A stretch of DNA of 10,312 nucleotides from a bacterium. Lineage in GTDB: Bacteria > UBA9089 > JASEGY01. The position numbers and the translations under genes were made by a program. Position 1 is the first letter of the stretch. The number at the start of each line of letters is the position of its first letter. The notes beneath the pieces are model-generated. The model was not told where the DNA came from, did not search any database, and was given only the letters and a program-made list of their open reading frames with translations. Shown here in pieces: positions 5,254-10,312 of the stretch. Location: positions 16,053-26,364 of the forward strand of contig JASEGY010000005.1 of NCBI GenBank assembly GCA_030019105.1, read 5' to 3'.

Positions 5254-8200
5254 TTACTTCACCACAATCATCTTCCTGGTCGAGATAAAATCACCGGCCT
5301 TCAACTGATAAAGGTAAACCCCGCTGGCCACTTTGTGCCCCTGGTTATCTTTACCATCCCAGTAAGCGGCTTTCTCCTTATCCTCGTATATCCCGACCGG
5401 CTTTTTACCCAGATCAAGAGTCCGGATCAATTGACCGGAGACTGAGTAAATATTGATCACTACCTTAGCCGGCTGACTCAGACCAAAGGGTATCCAGGCC
5501 TCAGGATTGAGAGGATTGGGGTAGCTCTGAGAGAGGAAAGACTGGCTCGGTATAGCTTCGGGATTGAGTAACTCAAAGGGCAGTTCAATAGCCTGATTAC
5601 TACCCAGGACAATCCTGTTTATAGAGATGTCTCCGGCTGAAGCTGCTTCTGCCAGAGTAATCTTTAATAGGTCTCCGGAACCATTGATACCGGTTATTCC
5701 GGGCATATTGAGCAATATCCTGATTCTACCCTGCCCATTTTGGATATTACTCCGGATACAGGCTCCCTCGATTATACTCCCGGCTTCCACCTTTTCAATC
5801 CTTACCCTGGCCGGGTCGTAGTTGAGGTCACACTGGAGGGTATCAAAGCCCTTAACTTCGCCGACAAACAGGGTCAGTTCCCTGGTAGCCACACCTCTCA
5901 TCTTCAGTTTGGCTATTGCCTCCGAAGTGGTAATCTTAGACGGAGCCGGGGCCGGATCCAGGCCAAGAATAATCCGCTCAATAGCCGTAATATCGGCTGA
6001 GCTTATTCTACCATCCTGATTGGCATCAGCATTAGCCCAATTACAGTAGCAGTCGCTGTCAAGACCCAGCAGGCATCTCTCTAACTTGGTAATATCCATG
6101 CCACGAACCTTTCCATCACAGTTAACATCACCTATAAGAGTCGGCGTGGGCAAAGGTTGGCTACTTATACAGATAGTCGTGTCACTCACATCCATCACGC
6201 ATATCTCCTGGGCTACGGTGTTACCCATAGTCGAGCTGTCACTTAAGGTAGTGCAGTCTGTCCTCCGGAGGTCAAGGGCGCAACACGTCCCCGAGTCTCC
6301 TATAGCCCAGAGATATATCTCGACTAATGATGTGTCAGAAGTGGTTGTAACCCAACTATTAACATCTAACATGTTGACCAGGAACTCGATTGTTCCTGCC
6401 CCCGTATCAATATCCACCATCAGGTCTGTCCCCGGGTGAACCGAGGTGTCAGTCGCATCTCCCAACCGGACGGTAGGGGTGGAAAAGCAATTAGTGTTGT
6501 ATGTCAGGCAGGCGTGAAGGGTGTCCATATAATAAACCGTGTCACACATTATATCGGCTCTAACCTGGGCCCCTTGAGTTACCGTATTACTATCGCTGAC
6601 TTCAACCCAGAGATTAGTCCAATTGATGAAGATTGTGTTGGAGTAAGCCCAGGGAGAAGAATCGGCAATATTCCAGCCACGCACCCTGTAACGGACAGTG
6701 TCGCCCCGGAGGTTAACCGCCGTAGTGTCAAGAAAAGTGGTCTCAGAAGTCGAGCCTATGAAAGCCCAGGCGCTTGAGGTTGACTCTCTCTGAATCTCAA
6801 AGGTGTCTTCACTGTCATTCAGGCTGCCCCTGCTCCAGCTCAATTTGACCCCAAAGTCATTTGTATCACATTGCAAGCTCACCCCGGTGATAGTCGGGGT
6901 GTCAGGTAAAGCGACATATGCCCAGCTTGGGGAATTTATTTCCATATTTTCAAGTCCGGACTTGTTGACGACCGTGGTCCAGCTCGCTGGAATAGCCATA
7001 TTGGTTCCATTGGCATAGTTTACGTAGATATTGCCTTTGGATGTCTCATGAGCGGAAGTAAAGACCACCCAGATTCCATTATCCCCTGCAAAATAAGAAG
7101 ATACCTGGGTAGAAACATGACTGGTTGCCTGCACTATGCTCCCATCCGATTTCCTCACATAGATATCGGTAGTATCTCCGCTGCTGCCTCGATCAGAAGT
7201 AAAGGTGACCGTATCCCCGGTAGAGGTTATGGCCGGATCCATATCACGAGCATCATTATTGGTTAAATTAGTCAAGCCATTACCGTCCATGCCCATTCGC
7301 ATGATCTCCCAGTTATTACTGGTCCCCCGATTGGATTGGAAAACAATGTAGGTCCCATTATGGGAGGGGGCCTGATTATTATAGTCATCATAGGTTAATC
7401 TGAGCATGCCGAGTCCATTTGTCTTCACCTTATATATCTCCCAATCAGTCTCACTGGTCGGAATGGCGGAAAAAACTATCCAGGTATCGGCGTCATTATT
7501 GGTCGAAAAAGATGGTTGAGCCGCTTTTTCCACGCTCTCACAGAGCACAGTCAGGTCTCCATCAGTGATATTCTTCAGGTATATCCCGAACTTATCATTC
7601 GTCTTTTTAGCCGCGTAAACTACCTTCAAGCCATCCGGTGAGATACAGGGATCAATATCATCATAGCTATTGTCAGTCACTTGTTTCGGAATGTTACCAG
7701 TCGTATCTACCAGGTCCACGTAAAAAATCTCCCAATCACCGTCACTGTCCTGGTGCCCTTTAAAGGTAACTCTCCCGGTCACATTGGGAGGAGTCTGCCA
7801 TATAACAACCGTGGCCGTATCAGTGCTTGTATCCCCATCATCATCAGTAACCATAAGAGTAACAATGTATGTCCCGACCGTGGCGTAGGTGTAAGTAGGA
7901 GTAGAATCGGAACCCTCAAGATCATAAATCCCGTTACTGGTAAAATCCCAGGAATAAGTTTCAATAGTATCGCAGGCAGCCGTGGCTGTGCTTCCTGTCC
8001 CATCAAGTTCAAGAGGACTGCCTACACTGCCCCCGTATGGCCCGTTAGCATCAGCTATGGCTGTGCCGGCGTCAGTTACGGTGATGGTTGCCGTATCTGA
8101 AGCCGTATTGCCATCGTCATCGGTTACGGTCAGGGTTGCGGTGTAGACCCCGCTATCTACATTCGAGAGGTGCAGGACAGGATCCTCGACCGTGGTATCA

Positions 8201-9804
8201 GACCAACCTCCACTAAAAGTCCAACGGTAAGTGTTGATGGTATCACAGATAGCCCCGGCAGTCCCTGAGCCGTCAAGGGAAATGGTGCCGCTACATTCAG
8301 TGCCGGTATACGGCCCGCCGGCATCAGCTATCGGTGTGCCAACATTAGTTACGGTAATGGTCGCCGTATCTGAAGCTGTATTGCCATCGTCATCGGTTAC
8401 GGTCAGGGTTGCGGTGTAGACCCCGCTATCTACATTCGAGAGGTGCAGGACAGGATCCTCGACCGTGGTATCAGACCAACCTCCACTAAAAGTCCAACGG
8501 TAAGTGTTGATGGTATCACAGATAGCCCCGGCAGTCCCTGAGCCGTCAAGGGAAATGGTGCCGCTACATTCAGTGCCGGTATACGGCCCGCCGGCATCAG
8601 CTATCGGTGTGCCAACATTAGTTACGGTAATGGTCGCCGTATCTGAAGCTGTATTGCCATCGTCATCGGTTACGGTCAGGGTTGCGGTGTAGACCCCGCT
8701 ATCTACATTCGAGAGGTCCAGGACAGGATCCTCAACCGTAGTATCAGACCAACCTCCACTAAAAGTCCAACGGTAAGTGTTGATGGTATCACAGGTAGCC
8801 CCGGCAGTCCCTGAGCCAGCAAGGGAAATGGTGTCGCTACATTCAGTGCCGGTATACGGCCCCCCGGCATCAGCTGTCGGTGTGCCGGCATTAGTTACGG
8901 TAATGGTCGCCGTATCTGAAGCTGTATTGCCATCGTCATCGGTTACGGTCAGGGTTGCGGTGTAGACCCCGCTATCTACATTCGAGAGGTCCAGGACAGG
9001 ATCCTCAACCGTAGTATCAGACCAAGCTCCACTAAAAGTCCAACTGTAAGTGTCGATGGTGTCACAGGTAGCCCCGGCAGTCCCTGAGCCATCAAGGGGA
9101 ATGGTGCCGCTACATTCAGTGCCGCTATACAGCCCCCCGGCATCAGCTATCGGTGTGCCGGTGTCAGTTATGGTGATGGTTGCCGTATCTGAAGCCGTAT
9201 TACCATCGTCATCGGTTACGGTCAGGGTTGCGGTATAGACCCCGCTATCTACATTCGAGAGGGACAGGACAGGATCCTCAACCGTAGTATCAGACCAAGC
9301 TCCACTAAAAGTCCAACTGTAAGTGTCGATGGTGTCACAGGTAGCCCCGGCAGTCCCTGAGCCATCAAGGGAAATAGTGCCGCTACATTCAGTGCCGCTA
9401 TACGGCCCCCTGGCATCAGCTGTCGGTGTGCCGGCGTCAGTTACGGTAATCTGAGCTTCATCACTATCCGAATCTACATTCCAGGTAGTTACTAACAATC
9501 TTATGGTATAGACTCCGCTATCATAAGTATTATTAGCATAAAAGGCGGGTTGAGTTCCCGAAGCGTCATCATAAAACCCATCCAGATCAAAGTCCCATAA
9601 GTAAGTAGCTATCGTATCACTGGCGTCTGAATCACTCCCTGTGGCGTCAAGAGTAACGGTGTTACACTCGTCAACAGTATACGGCCCTCCTGCATCGGCC
9701 GTAGGCACCACCGCCGAAGCCACCTGAGCCATTCCCAACAACATTACCAAAACCAAACCAAGACAAAAACCGAACCTCCCTGCTTTTCCTAAAGACTTTG
9801 ACAT
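5254..9804 (-). CDS. Giant secreted PKD-array / propeller / cohesin-dockerin surface protein (1516 aa)
   Basis: Start 9804 follows AAAGGAGG by 6 nt and opens a clean signal peptide (MSKSLGKAGRFGFCLGL to VASA, residue 31). An in-frame ATG at 9855, also with a good Shine-Dalgarno, would add 17 residues. Domains: PKD1 32-125; five 91-residue PKD repeats 126-580; PKD7 581-673; TolB-like propeller about 674-965 (DWEIFYVD, FGIYLKN, DWEIYKVKTNG, NWEIMRMGMDG, TDIYVRK, GNIYVNY); FN3-like 967-1062; cohesin-like 1063-1220; dockerin 1224-1283 with calcium loops D1226-D1237 and D1260-D1271; second cohesin-like 1292-1415 (LNYDPARVRIEKVEAGS); FlgD-like / type IX-sorting-like tail 1420-1516. From 674 on it parallels the 879-residue protein at 756-3395. 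Cysteines in the PKD array follow a staggered scheme. Role inferred: an extended surface stalk presenting a propeller and binding modules. No enzyme domain seen. Confidence 0.9.
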   Translation of the reverse strand: MSKSLGKAGRFGFCLGLVLVMLLGMAQVASAVVPTADAGGPYTVDECNTVTLDATGSDSDASDTIATYLWDFDLDGFYDDASGTQPAFYANNTYDSGVYTIRLLVTTWNVDSDSDEAQITVTDAGTPTADARGPYSGTECSGTISLDGSGTAGATCDTIDTYSWTFSGAWSDTTVEDPVLSLSNVDSGVYTATLTVTDDDGNTASDTATITITDTGTPIADAGGLYSGTECSGTIPLDGSGTAGATCDTIDTYSWTFSGAWSDTTVEDPVLDLSNVDSGVYTATLTVTDDDGNTASDTATITVTNAGTPTADAGGPYTGTECSDTISLAGSGTAGATCDTINTYRWTFSGGWSDTTVEDPVLDLSNVDSGVYTATLTVTDDDGNTASDTATITVTNVGTPIADAGGPYTGTECSGTISLDGSGTAGAICDTINTYRWTFSGGWSDTTVEDPVLHLSNVDSGVYTATLTVTDDDGNTASDTATITVTNVGTPIADAGGPYTGTECSGTISLDGSGTAGAICDTINTYRWTFSGGWSDTTVEDPVLHLSNVDSGVYTATLTVTDDDGNTASDTATITVTDAGTAIADANGPYGGSVGSPLELDGTGSTATAACDTIETYSWDFTSNGIYDLEGSDSTPTYTYATVGTYIVTLMVTDDDGDTSTDTATVVIWQTPPNVTGRVTFKGHQDSDGDWEIFYVDLVDTTGNIPKQVTDNSYDDIDPCISPDGLKVVYAAKKTNDKFGIYLKNITDGDLTVLCESVEKAAQPSFSTNNDADTWIVFSAIPTSETDWEIYKVKTNGLGMLRLTYDDYNNQAPSHNGTYIVFQSNRGTSNNWEIMRMGMDGNGLTNLTNNDARDMDPAITSTGDTVTFTSDRGSSGDTTDIYVRKSDGSIVQATSHVSTQVSSYFAGDNGIWVVFTSAHETSKGNIYVNYANGTNMAIPASWTTVVNKSGLENMEINSPSWAYVALPDTPTITGVSLQCDTNDFGVKLSWSRGSLNDSEDTFEIQRESTSSAWAFIGSTSETTFLDTTAVNLRGDTVRYRVRGWNIADSSPWAYSNTIFINWTNLWVEVSDSNTVTQGAQVRADIMCDTVYYMDTLHACLTYNTNCFSTPTVRLGDATDTSVHPGTDLMVDIDTGAGTIEFLVNMLDVNSWVTTTSDTSLVEIYLWAIGDSGTCCALDLRRTDCTTLSDSSTMGNTVAQEICVMDVSDTTICISSQPLPTPTLIGDVNCDGKVRGMDITKLERCLLGLDSDCYCNWANADANQDGRISSADITAIERIILGLDPAPAPSKITTSEAIAKLKMRGVATRELTLFVGEVKGFDTLQCDLNYDPARVRIEKVEAGSIIEGACIRSNIQNGQGRIRILLNMPGITGINGSGDLLKITLAEAASAGDISINRIVLGSNQAIELPFELLNPEAIPSQSFLSQSYPNPLNPEAWIPFGLSQPAKVVINIYSVSGQLIRTLDLGKKPVGIYEDKEKAAYWDGKDNQGHKVASGVYLYQLKAGDFISTRKMIVVK
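7786..9711 (-). repeat. Seven PKD domains; five central ones as 273-bp tandem repeats
   Basis: PKD1 (9711-9430) and PKD7 (8064-7786) are divergent caps. PKD2-6 (9429-8065) are five 91-codon units, each starting T(P)xADAxGxY and ending DTATIT(V/I)T(D/N)xG. PKD2-3 share YSWTFSGAW and PKD4-6 share YRWTFSGGW, so the array grew in at least two steps. In DNA, bases 8105-8444 equal 8378-8717 exactly: a 340-base match at shift 273 covering all of one unit. Confidence 0.92.
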
Positions 9805-9810
9805 AATAAA

Positions 9811-9818
9811 CCTCCTTT
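9811..9818 (-). promoter_or_regulatory. Ribosome binding site for the start at 9804
   Basis: AAAGGAGG, then TTTATT, then ATG. It lies inside the optional 17-codon extension (coding KRRFI), yet is ideally placed before the natural signal peptide. Confidence 0.7.
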
Positions 9819-9860
9819 TATTGTTTTTACCACTTGATCTTCCTATCATGTTCATGTGAT

Positions 9861-9869
9861 CCCCTCCTT
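9861..9869 (-). promoter_or_regulatory. Second ribosome binding site, for an alternative start at 9855
   Basis: AAGGAGGGG, then ATCAC, then ATG (9855). The same TAAGGAGGGG...AC-ATG arrangement precedes the paralogue's start at 3395, which suggests shared leader ancestry. Both starts are in frame. Confidence 0.6.
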
Positions 9870-9961
9870 AATTTTAGTGGAAGCCTCTCTGATAAAATTA
9901 CTCATCAGTTCTATTGAGGTTACAGTTCCTTGTGGTAATGTTAACCAGCAAGAAATTATAT

Positions 9962-10035
9962 TCTCTCGCAAAGACGCAAAGTCGCTAAGAGGTTATATTT
10001 TTTTATTCTCTGCGCCTTTGCGCCTCTGCGAGAGA
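9962..10035. repeat. Hairpin repeat of the CGCAAAGACGCAAAG type
   Basis: Arms 9962-9985 and 10012-10035 pair at 21 of 24 positions (TCTCTCGCA ... TGCGAGAGA). This GCAAAG-rich inverted form is a familiar dispersed intergenic element in many bacterial genomes. It sits about 105 bp upstream of the translation start of the 1516-residue gene. A TATAAT on the minus strand at its inner edge (near 9956-9961) has no matching -35. Confidence 0.6.
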
Positions 10036-10055
10036 TATTTTTTATCCGAGAGCCT

Positions 10056-10088
10056 CTTAGATGAGATTTAACCTTAGATGAGATTTAA
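10056..10088. repeat. 16-bp tandem duplication
   Basis: CTTAGATGAGATTTAA occurs at 10056-10071 and again at 10073-10088 (17-bp period). It has no evident function. Confidence 0.7.
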
Positions 10089-10115
10089 ACAGAGATTATG
10101 CCCCCAAAGAGAATG

Positions 10116-10232
10116 ACTCCCTTCAATTGGACACAGTTATGGTGAGATCTTAGGAGGGTTTTTAAAAAAGAAATTCTCCCTGTCTTTTTAACAAGCACAA
10201 AGAGAATTAGTAAATTAGTGAGATAGATACTA
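10116..10232. repeat. Long direct repeat, copy C
   Basis: Same orientation and order of blocks as copy B (4553-4665): ACTCCCTTCAATTGGACACA, GAGATCTTAGGAGGG, TCTCCCTGTCTT, then an AT-rich tail ending ACTATTA. It lies about 260 bp upstream of the 1516-residue gene. No gene was seen between 9870 and the window end. Confidence 0.65.
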
Positions 10233-10266
10233 TTACTCCATTCCATTTGATTTTAGTGGTTTGGAT

Positions 10267-10299
10267 AGAAACCAGGTTTCTTCAAGAAACCTGGTTTCT
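10267..10299. repeat. Perfect 33-bp palindrome, AGGTTTCTTC family
   Basis: Arms 10267-10282 and 10284-10299 are exact 16-base complements around C10283. The core is shared with the hairpin at 289-307. Confidence 0.75.
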
Positions 10300-10312
10300 G
10301 CGGGGCCTACCA

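Noticed and set aside
8231..9238. Four near-identical 62-residue plus-strand frames spaced 273 bp apart
   Set aside because: They are antisense shadows of the PKD repeats, with spacing equal to the repeat unit.
8065..9429. CRISPR-like regular array
   Set aside because: The units are 273 bp, contiguous, lack spacers and encode PKD domains in frame.
9856..10071. Plus-strand 71-residue frame
   Set aside because: It is built across the GCAAAG hairpin repeat and the leader of the minus-strand gene; no family resemblance.

Overview
The window carries four intact genes, all on the minus strand. Two encode very large secreted, repeat-rich surface proteins. The other two form a small DUF433/DUF5615 toxin-antitoxin pair. 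Between them lie AT-rich gaps packed with gene remnants, hairpins and dispersed repeats. Both large proteins end in a YPNP(I/L)NPE(T/A)WIPF tail of the FlgD-like / type IX-sorting-like kind and combine a TolB-like propeller, an FN3-like domain, cohesin-like domains and a dockerin. That mix is typical of uncultured candidate-phylum bacteria (Poribacteria, Desantisbacteria or Omnitrophota-like). There is no rRNA or other marker gene, so the phylum is a guess. TGA is used as a normal stop in the toxin-antitoxin pair, so the standard code applies.

Layout: 1-755 has no intact gene but holds remnants of at least two ORF6N-domain (KilA-N-related) genes on the minus strand, embedded in nested palindromes. 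756-3395 encodes an 879-residue secreted protein. 3396-3638 holds its leader and a 68-bp MITE-like element with a TAA target duplication. 3639-4228 is the DUF433/DUF5615 pair, overlapping by ATGA. 4229-5253 is a mosaic of repeats plus a consensus sigma-70 promoter, a decayed reading frame and a terminator. 5254-9804 (or 9855) encodes a 1516-residue paralogue of the first protein, with seven PKD domains added between signal peptide and propeller. 9856-10312 holds its leader and several dispersed hairpin or direct repeats.

The two large genes share collinear domain order from the propeller to the C-terminus (75 of 95 residues identical in the tail), so they are duplicates differing by gain or loss of the PKD block. 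They probably act outside the cell as scaffold or adhesive proteins held together by cohesin-dockerin contacts.

The most striking signal is in the PKD array. Cysteines occur at two fixed positions: the first in PKD1-6 only, the second in PKD2-7 only. That gives six of each, as expected if disulfides staple each domain to the next. The five central PKD units are 273-bp tandem repeats, two of them identical in DNA.
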